A stretch of 64,000 nucleotides of DNA from Hymenobacter sp. YIM 151500-1 (GTDB lineage Bacteria > Bacteroidota > Bacteroidia > Cytophagales > Hymenobacteraceae), in contig NZ_CP110139.1 of assembly GCF_025979885.1 (NCBI RefSeq), positions 1,240,001 to 1,304,000 on the forward strand, read 5' to 3'. A program made the position numbers and the translations under genes. The notes below the pieces were generated by a model, which saw nothing but the letters and a program-made list of their open reading frames with translations, did no database searches and had not been told where the DNA came from. Below, piece by piece: positions 52,027-60,392 of this stretch (the stretch's first letter is position 1; each line of letters opens with the position of its first letter).

Positions 52027-53075
52027 AGGGCGGCGGGCGTTTCGGCCTGGCTCACGCCGGCGCTGGCAAACGAGGCCATGTCGTTTAGAAAGCGTACCGC
52101 CGACTCCAGCAGCGGGTAGGCCAGGGCGCAGCCCGTACCCTCGCCCAGGCGCAGGCCCAGGTGCAGCAGGGGCCGGGCCCGCAAGTAGGCCAGCAGGCGG
52201 GCGTGGCCGGTTTCCTCCGACTGGTGGCAGAATACGCAGTACTCGCGCACAGCGGGGTGCAGGGCGGCGGCGGCCAGCAAAGCCGCCGTGGCAATGAAGC
52301 CGTCCACCAGCACCACCAGGCCCAGCTCGGCAGCCTGAAGCATGGCCCCGGCCATCTGCACAATTTCAAACCCGCCCAAAGCGGCCAGCACCGCCAGGGG
52401 CTCCGTCAGGTGGGCGTGCGTTTCGGCGGTGGCGGCCAGCACGGCGGCTTTGTGGCGCAGCTGCTCGTCGTCGAGGCCGGTGCCGCGGCCCAGGCACTCG
52501 GCCAGGGGCAGGCCCGTGAAGCGGTGCATGAGCAGGGCCGCCGCCGAGGTGTTGCCGATGCCCATTTCCCCGAACCCCACGACGTTGCAGCCCGCGGCGG
52601 CTACTTCGCGCACCAGCCGGGCCCCGGCCGCCAGGGCCTGCTCGCACTGCTCCGGGGTCATGGCCGGCTCGTGGCGGGCGTTGCGGGTGCCGGCGGCTAT
52701 TTTCTGGTCGATGACGGCCGGAAACTCCGCGAAGGAGCCTTTCACCCCGGCATCCACCACTTTCAGCTCCAGGCCGTGTTGGCGGCAGAACACGTTGATG
52801 GCCGCCCCGCCGCGCACGAAGTTGAGCACCATCTGGTAGGTTACCTCGGCCGGGTACTTGCTCACGCCCTCGGCGGCCAGGCCGTGGTCGGCGGCGAAGA
52901 CGAGCAGGTGGGGCCGGCGCAGCTCGGGCGTCAGCGTCTGCTGAATCAGGGCCAGCTGCCGGGCCAGGGCTTCCAGTTGGCCCAGGGCACCGAGGGGCTT
53001 GGTTTTCTGGTCGATTTTATCCTGGATGGCCGGGGCCAGGTGCTGGCGCAGGGGCTGAATCTGGAAGTGGGGCAT
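52023..53075 (-). CDS. cobT: Nicotinate-nucleotide--dimethylbenzimidazole phosphoribosyltransferase
   Basis: 350 residues, normal size. DKIDQKTKPLGALGQLEALA, VFAADHGLAAEGVSKYPAEV, NVVGFGEMGIGNTSAAALL and LRLGEGTGCALAYPLL (catalytic Glu in GEGTG) are all conserved. It makes alpha-ribazole 5'-phosphate, the nucleotide of the lower loop of cobalamin. First gene of cobT-cobS-cobC; -7 box TACCTTCG on the minus strand at 53096-53103. No cobalamin riboswitch is seen in the upstream 220 bases. Confidence 0.96.
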   Translation of the reverse strand: MPHFQIQPLRQHLAPAIQDKIDQKTKPLGALGQLEALARQLALIQQTLTPELRRPHLLVFAADHGLAAEGVSKYPAEVTYQMVLNFVRGGAAINVFCRQHGLELKVVDAGVKGSFAEFPAVIDQKIAAGTRNARHEPAMTPEQCEQALAAGARLVREVAAAGCNVVGFGEMGIGNTSAAALLMHRFTGLPLAECLGRGTGLDDEQLRHKAAVLAATAETHAHLTEPLAVLAALGGFEIVQMAGAMLQAAELGLVVLVDGFIATAALLAAAALHPAVREYCVFCHQSEETGHARLLAYLRARPLLHLGLRLGEGTGCALAYPLLESAVRFLNDMASFASAGVSQAETPAAL

Positions 53076-53095
53076 GAGCAGGGCAGAATTTCCGG

Positions 53096-53103
53096 CGAAG
53101 GTA
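53096..53103 (-). promoter_or_regulatory. -7 box of the cobTSC operon
   Basis: TACCTTCG on the minus strand, one base from consensus, 21 bases before the cobT start. Confidence 0.5.
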
Positions 53104-53300
53104 GGCTAGTTCTCCGGCGTATCCGCACGTATTCCTGCCGGAAGAAGCCGGACCGTAGCAACCTTACCCCGCCAGGCAAGTACACCTCATGCCCGCAGGA
53201 GCAGAGCCTTCTGCCGCGCACCTGCTGGTTGCCCGGCGGCCGGAAGCTTCTCGCCGCTGCCAACACAGCCTTCCACCTCCACCACCTAACCCTAGTTCCT

Positions 53301-54458
53301 ATGCTTGCCATGGATTACCGAGGCCCGAAGCGGGTCCGCGCCAGCCAAAAGCCCATGCCCGAAATCCTGCACCCCGAAGACGCCATTGTGCGGGTAACTC
53401 GCTCGTGCATCTGCGGCTCCGACCTGCACCTCTACAACGGCAACGTGCCCGACACGCGCGTGGGCACCACCTTCGGGCACGAGTTTATCGGTGTGGTGGA
53501 GGAAGTGGGGCCCGACGTGCACAAAGTCAAGGTGGGCGACACCGTGCTGGTACCCTTCAACATTGCCTGCGGGCGGTGCTCTTTCTGCCAGCAGGGCCTC
53601 TACGGCAACTGCCACGAGTCGAATGCCCAGGCTTCGGCCGTGGGCGGCATCTTCGGCTACTCGCACACGGCGGGCGGCTTCCACGGCGGGCAGGCCGAGT
53701 ACGCCCGCGTGCCCTACGCCAACTTCGGCCCCACGGTGATACCCGAAGGCATGGACCCCGACGATGCTGTGATGCTGACCGACGTGGTGCCCACGGGCTA
53801 CCAGGCCGCCGAAATGGCCGGCATCCAGCCCGGCGACACGGTGGTGGTGTTCGGGGCCGGGCCGGTAGGCATTATGGCCGCGCGGTGCGCCTGGCTGTTC
53901 GGGGCCGGCCGCGTCATCGTCCTCGACCACGTGGACTACCGCCTGGAGTTCGTGAAGAACTACGCGCCCTGCGAGGCCTACAACTTCGAGAAGGACATGG
54001 ACGACCCGGTGGTGTTCCTGAAGAAAGCCACCGACTGGCTGGGCGCCGACTGCGTAATTGACGCCGTGGGTGCCGAGGCGGCCGGCAACCTCATGCAAAC
54101 CATTACGGGCCGCAAGGCGCTGTTGCAGGCCGGCTCGGCTACGGCCCTGCACTGGGCCATCAACTCGGTGAAGAAGGGCGGCATCGTGAGCATCGTGGGC
54201 GTGTATGGCCCCACCGACAACCTCGTGCCCATCGGCAACGTGGTGAACAAGGGCCTGACCATCCGGGCCAATCAGGCTTCGGTGAAGCGCCTGCTCCCGC
54301 GCCTAATTCAGCACATCCAGAATGGCGTGCTCAACCCCAAAGCCCTGATTACCCACCGCCTGCCCCTGGAGGAAGTGGCCGACGGCTACCGCCTGTTTGC
54401 CGACAAGCTCGACAACTGCATCAAGCCCGTGCTTATTCCCCCATCTGCCCGCAGCTAA
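53301..54458 (+). CDS. Zinc-dependent alcohol/formaldehyde dehydrogenase
   Basis: 385 residues from ATG 53301 (MLAMDYRGPKRVRASQKPMP). Medium-chain dehydrogenase: catalytic zinc ligands C38 (CICGSD), H60 and E61 (FGHEF), structural zinc C90, C93, C96 and C104 (ACGRCSFC...NC), and the NAD site VVVFGAGPVGIMAARCAW. Insert length and the segment FGYSHTAGGFHGGQAEYARV fit the glutathione-independent formaldehyde dehydrogenase-like branch. The substrate is not certain. The next gene follows after 12 bases and may belong to the same response. Confidence 0.9.
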   Translation: MLAMDYRGPKRVRASQKPMPEILHPEDAIVRVTRSCICGSDLHLYNGNVPDTRVGTTFGHEFIGVVEEVGPDVHKVKVGDTVLVPFNIACGRCSFCQQGLYGNCHESNAQASAVGGIFGYSHTAGGFHGGQAEYARVPYANFGPTVIPEGMDPDDAVMLTDVVPTGYQAAEMAGIQPGDTVVVFGAGPVGIMAARCAWLFGAGRVIVLDHVDYRLEFVKNYAPCEAYNFEKDMDDPVVFLKKATDWLGADCVIDAVGAEAAGNLMQTITGRKALLQAGSATALHWAINSVKKGGIVSIVGVYGPTDNLVPIGNVVNKGLTIRANQASVKRLLPRLIQHIQNGVLNPKALITHRLPLEEVADGYRLFADKLDNCIKPVLIPPSARS

Positions 54459-54470
54459 CCTTTCCCCGTT

Positions 54471-54995
54471 ATGAACCGCATTACCGACTACAAGCAAATC
54501 AACGGCTGGGGCGTGGACGCCGACCCGCAAAACGACCCCACCTACCCCATGAAGCCCCACCACACCGACGCCGAGCAGCGCGGCTACACCTGGGAGCGGC
54601 CCGCCCAGCAACCCGAAAGCGTGGAAGTGCTGCAATCCATCGAGCGGCCCAACCTGCCCGCCGTGTTCGGCACCGCCTCGCCCCCGCAGGGCCTGAGCGG
54701 CATGCTCCGGCGCGTGGCTTTCAAGTACAGTGAGTCGCACTACGGCCACTGGCTGCCCCTGCTGCTCGCCGACCGGGTGAACGTGGTGGAAGGCATCGTA
54801 GAGGACCTCGCCCACGGCAAGCTGCCCAACATCTTCGCCGAAAAAGGCTACAAAGCATCCTGGCAGCACGACCGAACCGGCCTTATTACCCGCCTGACCA
54901 CGGCCGCCGTGGTGGGCGTGGGCCTGGTGGCGTGGCTTTCTTCTTCAAAGAAGAAGCGCAAGCCCCAGCCCCGAAACTATCTGAGCCGGTTTTAG
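54471..54995 (+). CDS. Conserved hypothetical protein with C-terminal membrane helix
   Basis: 174 residues, 12 bases after the zinc dehydrogenase gene and so probably in one operon. Conserved-looking N-terminus (GVDADPQNDPTYPMKPHHTD); central part SESHYGHWLPLLLADRVNVV; one membrane helix (TRLTTAAVVGVGLVAWLSS) followed by a basic tail KKKRKPQ. I recognise the general type from Bacteroidota dehydrogenase loci but know no function. The stop TAG at 54993-54995 is followed directly by repeat D. Confidence 0.7.
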   Translation: MNRITDYKQINGWGVDADPQNDPTYPMKPHHTDAEQRGYTWERPAQQPESVEVLQSIERPNLPAVFGTASPPQGLSGMLRRVAFKYSESHYGHWLPLLLADRVNVVEGIVEDLAHGKLPNIFAEKGYKASWQHDRTGLITRLTTAAVVGVGLVAWLSSSKKKRKPQPRNYLSRF

Positions 54996-55274
54996 GGCCT
55001 CACCCCCCGGCCCCGCAGCTGCTTGATGCGCAGTATCCCGTGGAGAGGGGGAGCCAGTTCCGGGTTGTTCTACGCCGCTACGTCGGCTAGAGGCCTCCGC
55101 AGCGGCTCACCATTTAATAAAAGCAAAGCGCCACTACAAAGTCGTAGTGGCGCTTTCTTGTTGGTAGCAGTTCTTGAGGCGGTAGCCGAAAGGGCTGCGC
55201 TGCCGAAATCGTCAGGCTCCCCCTCTCCACGGGATACTGCGCATCAAGCAGCTGCGGGGCCGGGGGGTGAGGCC
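54996..55274. repeat. Palindromic element, family D, copy 2 (279 bp)
   Basis: Same layout as 11339-11619: left end GGCCTCACCCCCCGGCCCCG, right end its complement ending GGGGTGAGGCC, arms about 57 bases. The central hairpin AAAGCGCCACTAC / GTAGTGGCGCTTT is followed by TTC. Also shared inside: TTGTTCTACGCCGC and GAGGCGGTAGCCGAAAG. It joins the TAG of the gene at 54471-54995 to the TAG of acs (CTA, 55275-55277) with no spacer. Confidence 0.92.
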
Positions 55275-57200
55275 CTACTTCCTTCCTCCGATAATCTCGT
55301 CCACCACCAGTGGGTCGAGCAGGGTCGTTACGTCGCCGAGGTTGCTGGTGTCGCCTTCGGCTACTTTGCGCAGGATGCGGCGCATGATTTTGCCGGAGCG
55401 GGTTTTTGGCAGGCCCGACACAATCTGGATTTTATCGGGCTTGGCGATTTTGCCGATTTCGGCTACCACGGTTTCGATGATGCTGGCTTCTATGTGGCTG
55501 CGGTCGGCTTCGGTTTCGGGCACGCCTTCGGGGCAGATGACGTAGGCGTAGATGCCCTGGCCTTTCACGTCGTGGGGGTAGCCGACTACGGCCGATTCTA
55601 CCACGTGGGCGTTCTGGTTGATGGCGTTTTCGATTTCGGCCGTGCCGAAGCGGTGGCCTGACACGTTAATCACGTCATCGACGCGGCCGATGATGCGGTA
55701 GAGGCCCTGCTCGTCGCGGCGGGCACCGTCGCCGGTGAAGTAGTAGCCGGGATAGGGCGCGAAGTAGGTCTGGCGGCAGCGCTCGTGGTCGCCGTAGGTG
55801 GTCCGGATAATGCCGGGCCAGGCCTGCTTGATGGCCAGGTAGCCTTCCTGGTCGTTGCCCTCGATTTCCTGACCTTCCTGGGTGAGCAGCACGGGCTGCA
55901 CGCCCGGCAGGGGCAGGCCGGCGCGGGCCGGCACCGAGGGCGTGATGCCGGCCAGGGCCGAAATCATAATGCCGCCGGTTTCAGTCTGCCACCACGTGTC
56001 CACCACCGGGCAGCGCTCCTTGCCCACGTGCTGGTAGTACCAGTACCAGGCTTCCTCGTTGATGGGCTCCCCCACCGAGCCCAGCACCCGCAAGGAGTCG
56101 AGGGAGTAGCTGAGCACATGGTCCAGGGGCATGGCCATGAGGGAGCGGATAGCCGTGGGTGCGGTGTAGAAGGCCGTAACGCCGTGCTTGTCAATGACCT
56201 CCCAGAAGCGGCCGGGGCTGGGGTACGTGGGCACGCCCTCGAACATGAGCGAGGTGGAACCGGCCAGCAGCGGCCCGTAGAGCAGGTAGGAGTGGCCGGT
56301 TACCCAGCCGATGTCGGCGGTGCACCAGTACACGTCGTTTTCCTCGATCTGGAACACGTTGCGAAAGGTGTAGTCGGCCCACACCATGTAGCCGGCGGTG
56401 GTGTGCACCACGCCCTTAGGCTTGCCGGTGCTGCCCGAGGTGTAGAGAATGAACAGCGGGTCTTCGGCGTCCATTTCCTCGGCCGGGCAGGTTTTGGCTA
56501 CATCCCTGGCTTCGTCGTGAAACCATACGTCGCGGCCTTCCTGCATCTGCACGGGCCAGCCCAGGTGCTCCACCACAATGACGCGGCGCACCGAAGGGCA
56601 GCTCTCCAGGGCCTCGTCTACCACCCGCTTCACCGGAATCTGCTTGGCCCCGCGGTTGAGGCCGTCGGAGGTCAGCACCACGCTGGCCTGGGCGTCGTTC
56701 ACCCGGTCGGCAATGGCCGTGGCCGAGAAGCCAGCGAAGATAACCGAGTGCACCGCCCCGATGCGGGCACAGGCCAGCACGGCCACGGCCAGCTGCGGAA
56801 TCATGGGCATGTAGATGCACACCCGGTCGCCCTTCTCCACGCCGTTGTTGAGCAGCACGTTGGCAAACTTGCATACCTCGTGGTGCAGCTCCCGGTAGGT
56901 CAGGCGCAGGTGGCGGGTTTTGGGGTCGTTGGGCTCGTAGATGATGGCCAGCTTGTTGCCGCGCGTAGCCAGGTGGCGGTCCAGGCAGTTCTCGGTGATG
57001 TTGAGGCGGGCGCCCTGGAACCACTCGTTGCGGCCGGCGGGCATGTCGGAGCTGAATACCTGGTCCCACTTGCGGCGCCAGGTGAAGGGCTCGGCCACCT
57101 CGGCCCAGTATTGCTCGGGGCTTTGGGTGCTGCGGCGGTAGGCATCATGGTACTCGTCCAGGGTACGGATGCGGGCGTGTTTGGGGGCGGTGTCGGGCAT
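55275..57200 (-). CDS. acs: Acetyl-CoA synthetase
   Basis: 641 residues, standard for Acs. It activates acetate with ATP and CoA through acetyl-AMP. Motifs: FILYTSGSTGKPKGVVHTTA (A3), YWCTADIGWVTGHSYLLYGP, VDTWWQTETGGIMIS (A5; the Trp that keeps the acyl pocket small), YFTGDGARRDEQGLYRIIGR and the acetylated lysine in LPKTRSGKIMRRIL. It lies downstream of prpE on the same strand with an IR of 30 bases between, and downstream of a symporter-kinase and regulator, which suggests control by external acetate. Confidence 0.97.
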   Translation of the reverse strand: MPDTAPKHARIRTLDEYHDAYRRSTQSPEQYWAEVAEPFTWRRKWDQVFSSDMPAGRNEWFQGARLNITENCLDRHLATRGNKLAIIYEPNDPKTRHLRLTYRELHHEVCKFANVLLNNGVEKGDRVCIYMPMIPQLAVAVLACARIGAVHSVIFAGFSATAIADRVNDAQASVVLTSDGLNRGAKQIPVKRVVDEALESCPSVRRVIVVEHLGWPVQMQEGRDVWFHDEARDVAKTCPAEEMDAEDPLFILYTSGSTGKPKGVVHTTAGYMVWADYTFRNVFQIEENDVYWCTADIGWVTGHSYLLYGPLLAGSTSLMFEGVPTYPSPGRFWEVIDKHGVTAFYTAPTAIRSLMAMPLDHVLSYSLDSLRVLGSVGEPINEEAWYWYYQHVGKERCPVVDTWWQTETGGIMISALAGITPSVPARAGLPLPGVQPVLLTQEGQEIEGNDQEGYLAIKQAWPGIIRTTYGDHERCRQTYFAPYPGYYFTGDGARRDEQGLYRIIGRVDDVINVSGHRFGTAEIENAINQNAHVVESAVVGYPHDVKGQGIYAYVICPEGVPETEADRSHIEASIIETVVAEIGKIAKPDKIQIVSGLPKTRSGKIMRRILRKVAEGDTSNLGDVTTLLDPLVVDEIIGGRK

Positions 57201-57244
57201 GGTGGGAATATGGTGAGGTGGTGGTAGTGAGGGGGTGAGTTTTT

Positions 57245-57274
57245 AGGACTAGAGCTAGCTCTAACTCTAGTCCT
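57245..57274. repeat. Short palindrome, family E-like
   Basis: AGGACTAGAG / CTCTAGTCCT around GCTAGCTCTAA, between prpE and acs. The stop of prpE (TAG) is inside the right arm (57267-57269). Confidence 0.75.
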
Positions 57275-59483
57275 GAGTGCTTTTAGAGGTGAAGGCTAGG
57301 CCGATGCTTCGAGTGAGAAGTACACTCTTGATTTCGTCCAGGATGGCGGGGTCATCAATAGTAGAAGGCATAGAAAAGTCTTCGCCGTCGGCGAGCTGGC
57401 GGAGGGTTTTGCGGAGGATTTTGCCGGAGCGGGTTTTGGGCAGGCGCTTGACCACGGCCGCCTGCCGGAAGCAGGCCACGGCCCCGATTTTGTCCCGAAT
57501 CAGGGCCACCAGCTCCCGTTCCAGCTGCTCCTCCCCTATGGTCTGGCCGTCTTTCAGCACCACCAGGCCCACCGGCACCTGCCCGCGCAGCTCGGAGGCC
57601 ACGCCCAGCACGGCGCACTCAGCCACGGCCGCGTGGGCGGCCAGCAGCTCCTCCATCTCGCCGGTGCTCAGGCGGTGGCCGGCCACGTTAATCACGTCAT
57701 CCACCCGGCCCATAATGTAGAAGTAGCCGTCCGGGTCCTGGTAGCCGCCGTCGCCGGACAGGTAGTAGCCGGGAAAGGTGCTGAGGTAGGAGCTGCGGAA
57801 GCGGGCATCGTCCTGCCAGAGCGTGGGCAGGCAGCCAGGCGGCAGAGGCAGCTGTACGGCCACCAGCCCCGTGGTGCCGCGGGGCACCGGCTGGCCGGCC
57901 TCGTCCAGCACCTGCACGTTGTAGCCGGGCACGGGGTGGCCGGCCGAGCCGGCGCGGGGCGGGGGCGTGTCGGGGTAGCCCGCCGGCGTGGCCAGCATGG
58001 GCCAGCCCGATTCGGTTTGCCACCAGTGGTCGACCACGGGCACGCCCAGCACTTGCCCGGCCCAGTCGTAGGTGGCGGGGTCGCACCGCTCCCCGGCCAG
58101 AAACAGGCGGCGCAGGGAGCCCAGCTGGTAGCGCCGGGCCAGCTCGCCGCCGGGGTCTTCCTTCTTGATGGCCCGAATGGCCGTAGGCGCCGTGAACAGC
58201 ACCTGCACGCCGTGGTCCTGCACCACGCGCCAGAACGTGCCGGCGTCGGGAGTGCGCACGGGTTTGCCTTCAAACAGCACCGAGGTGCAGCCGTGTAGCA
58301 GGGGCGCGTACACGATGTAACTGTGCCCCACGGCCCACCCGATGTCGGAGGCGGCCCAGAACGTGTCGCCGGGCTGCACGCCGTAGATGGCCGCCATGCT
58401 GTACTTCAGGGCCACGGCGTGGCCGCCGTTGTCGCGCACCACGCCCTTGGGCTTGCCGGTGGTGCCGGAGGTGTACAGGATGTAGAGTGGGTCGGTGGCG
58501 TCGAGGGGCACGGCCGCCACGGGCGCCGCGCGCAGCAGCTCCTGGTAGTCGATGTCGCGGGGCCGGCGAGGCGCGCATAGCTGGCCGTTAGTGGGGCTCA
58601 GCGGTTGGGTTAGCCGCCCAAAATGGTTGCCGGACTCTTCCTTCTGCGTATTCAATGACGCAAACCCGTCGGCGGCAGCTTCTGCCTCCTGGATGCGCCC
58701 CTGCGCAGTATCTCCCTGCTCCTCCTGTTCAGCCGGACACTCCGCCAGGTCTGCCAACCGCCCGAAATGGTCGGTGGTGTAGGCAACGGGGGCCGCTTCG
58801 GCTGTTGCTGATGCTTCCGAAGAAAGGCTGAGGGGCAGCCCGTCCGGATTCGGCTTCAGCTCGGCGCGGCAGAAGTCGCGCTGCAACACCACCACGTAGT
58901 CGGGCTGGTGGGTGGCCTCTTGCAGGGCGGCGTCTACCAGGGGCTTGTAGGGCACGGCTTTGTCTACTTCCAGCCCCGCCGAGGCGCAGATGATGGCGCG
59001 CGGCCGGGCATCGTCGATGCGCACGGCCAGCTCGCGGGGCGCGAAGCCCCCGAACACCACTGAGTGCACGGCCCCCAGCCGGGCGCAGGCCAGCATGGCC
59101 ACCACGGCCTCGGGCAGATTGGGCATGTAGAGGAGCACCCGGTCGCCGCGCAGTACGCCCAGCTCGCGCAGGCCCCCGGCAAAGCGGCTGGTCAGGTCCA
59201 GCAGCTCCCGGTAGGTGAGGCGGCGCACGGTCTGGGTCACGGGCGAATCGTAGACCAGGGCCACTTGCTCGGCGCGGCCGTGCTCCACGTGGTAGTCGAG
59301 GCAGAGCCAGCTGGTGTTGAGCTGCCCACCCCGAAACCAACGGTAGAAACCGGTATCGGGCTCCTGGCTGAGCACGGGCCGCGGCGGCTCCCGAAACCAG
59401 CGCAGCTGCCGCGCCTGCTCGGCCCAGAAAGCCGCCGGGTCCCGGAGGCTGGCGGCGTAGTCGGTGGCGTAGGTTGAGTTCAT
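57267..59483 (-). CDS. Propionyl-CoA synthetase (PrpE-like) with 97-residue insertion
   Basis: 738 residues; PrpE is usually near 630. The core fits PrpE: FYRWFRGGQLNTSWLCLDYH, YILYTSGTTGKPKGVVRDNG, GHAVALKYSMAAIYGVQPGD, FWAASDIGWAVGHSYIVYAP, VDHWWQTESGWPML and LPKTRSGKILRKTL. It activates propionate or other short acids to the CoA ester. Residues 211-307 (58563-58853) are an extra low-complexity, acidic segment that contains HFGRL twice and breaks the link between two core strands. The insertion contains a 14-base direct repeat (CCGCCCRAAATGGT) 144 bases apart. The stop lies in a family E-like palindrome. Confidence 0.88.
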   Translation of the reverse strand: MNSTYATDYAASLRDPAAFWAEQARQLRWFREPPRPVLSQEPDTGFYRWFRGGQLNTSWLCLDYHVEHGRAEQVALVYDSPVTQTVRRLTYRELLDLTSRFAGGLRELGVLRGDRVLLYMPNLPEAVVAMLACARLGAVHSVVFGGFAPRELAVRIDDARPRAIICASAGLEVDKAVPYKPLVDAALQEATHQPDYVVVLQRDFCRAELKPNPDGLPLSLSSEASATAEAAPVAYTTDHFGRLADLAECPAEQEEQGDTAQGRIQEAEAAADGFASLNTQKEESGNHFGRLTQPLSPTNGQLCAPRRPRDIDYQELLRAAPVAAVPLDATDPLYILYTSGTTGKPKGVVRDNGGHAVALKYSMAAIYGVQPGDTFWAASDIGWAVGHSYIVYAPLLHGCTSVLFEGKPVRTPDAGTFWRVVQDHGVQVLFTAPTAIRAIKKEDPGGELARRYQLGSLRRLFLAGERCDPATYDWAGQVLGVPVVDHWWQTESGWPMLATPAGYPDTPPPRAGSAGHPVPGYNVQVLDEAGQPVPRGTTGLVAVQLPLPPGCLPTLWQDDARFRSSYLSTFPGYYLSGDGGYQDPDGYFYIMGRVDDVINVAGHRLSTGEMEELLAAHAAVAECAVLGVASELRGQVPVGLVVLKDGQTIGEEQLERELVALIRDKIGAVACFRQAAVVKRLPKTRSGKILRKTLRQLADGEDFSMPSTIDDPAILDEIKSVLLTRSIGLAFTSKSTQD

Positions 59484-59485
59484 GG

Positions 59486-59575
59486 TAGCCCCACCCCCTA
59501 GCCCCCTCCCCGGTTGGGAGGGGGAACTAGCTCTAGCTCCCCCTTCTTGGCAAGGAAGGGCTGAGGGTGGTTGAG
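59486..59575. repeat. Palindromic element, family E, copy 2
   Basis: ACCCCCTAGCCCCCTCCCCG, GGGAGGGGGAACTAGCTC and a degenerate right half ending GAAGGGCTGAGGGTGG. It sits directly upstream of the prpE start. Confidence 0.75.
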
Positions 59576-59709
59576 TATTTAGGGTGGGAGAAGATGAGGA
59601 GACGGGTGGACGAAGGCGGGCTTTGGGCGAAGCAGTGAGAGAGTTATCATCCGTCCTTGGCCCCGCCCCAACCCAGCTACTTCATGCGCAACGCTTGCTG
59701 CGCGAAATC

Positions 59710-59800
59710 CGGTAGGGAGGGGCTCCAGTTCTAGTTTTTAGCTAGTAGACTAGAAAGCTAGAACTAGAGCCCCTCCCCCGCAGGGAAGGGGTTGGGCTCG
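59710..59800. repeat. Palindromic element, family E, copy 3
   Basis: GGGGCTCCAGTTCTAG and CTAGAACTAGAGCCCC form the main pair, followed by a second hairpin CCCCTCCCC/GGGAAGGGG. The regulator gene ending at 59764 reads its last nine or so codons (NPFPAGEGL) and stop from it. Confidence 0.78.
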
Positions 59801-60165
59801 AGCAGTTCTTTTACTTTTTCCATGAGCTGGCGGGTGCTAAAGGGCTTGCTGAGGTAGAGGTCGGCGCCGGCTTCGTAACCTTTCTGGATGTCGGCTTCCT
59901 TGCTTTTGGCCGAGAGGAACACCACGCGGGTGGCGGCCCGGTCGGGGCGCTGGCGCAGGTGGCGGCACACGTGGTAGCCGTCCACGTCGGGCATCATAAT
60001 GTCGAGCAGCACCACGTCGAAGCCAGTGCGGTCCACGGCTTCCAGGGCCTCGGTGCCGTTGCGGGCAATGCTGACCTGGTAGCCGTTTTTGCGCATCAGA
60101 AATTCCAACGACATGACGATGTTCGGCTCATCGTCAACAATTAATATGTGGGGGGCCGTAGTCAT
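59764..60165 (-). CDS. Single-domain response regulator (receiver only)
   Basis: 133 residues from ATG 60165 (MTTAPHILIVDDEPNIVMSL). Receiver domain: acidic pair D11-D12, phosphorylated D55 (VVLLDIMMPD), Thr/Ser in VVFLSAKS and Lys in LYLSKPF. No output domain, so it works by protein contact or as a phosphate relay. It is 219 bases downstream of the symporter/histidine kinase gene on the same strand and is probably its partner. The C-terminal tail NPFPAGEGL is encoded by the family E repeat. Confidence 0.9.
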   Translation of the reverse strand: MTTAPHILIVDDEPNIVMSLEFLMRKNGYQVSIARNGTEALEAVDRTGFDVVLLDIMMPDVDGYHVCRHLRQRPDRAATRVVFLSAKSKEADIQKGYEAGADLYLSKPFSTRQLMEKVKELLEPNPFPAGEGL

Positions 60166-60236
60166 GGCACTGGGTACTAGGGGTATTTCAGGAGTCGTTT
60201 GTCGCAGAGGATGCAAGAGACGCAAAAGCAGCACTT

Positions 60237-60347
60237 GTCATGCTGAGCTTGCCGAAGCATCTCTACCGCTTCGTTGCGGATGCCTGCTTCGTTGTAACCG
60301 ATTGAAGTTAGTCAGAGGTAGAGATGCTTCGGCAAGCTCAGCAGGAC
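60237..60347. repeat. Palindromic element, family A, copy 3
   Basis: GTCATGCTGAGCTTGCCGAA, GCATCTCTACCGC, then GTAGAGATGCTTCGGCAAGC and TCAGCAGGAC. It lies between the kinase and its regulator gene. Confidence 0.85.
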
Positions 60348-60354
60348 GTTCTTT

Positions 60355-60392
60355 ATTCATTCGCTCATTTACTCATCCATTCATTTACTCAT
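60355..60392 (-). repeat. Octamer tract, copy 5 (inverted)
   Basis: ATTCATTC/ACTCATCC units on the plus strand; the kinase stop TAA (60385-60387, read GAG TAA on the minus strand) is inside. Confidence 0.8.

Noticed and set aside
53076..53300. Cobalamin riboswitch before cobT
   Set aside because: No B12-box-like segment or matching paired elements could be found; a simple promoter is enough.
52161..53300. Long open frame upstream of the zinc dehydrogenase start
   Set aside because: It is antisense to cobT; the dehydrogenase homology begins at 53301.
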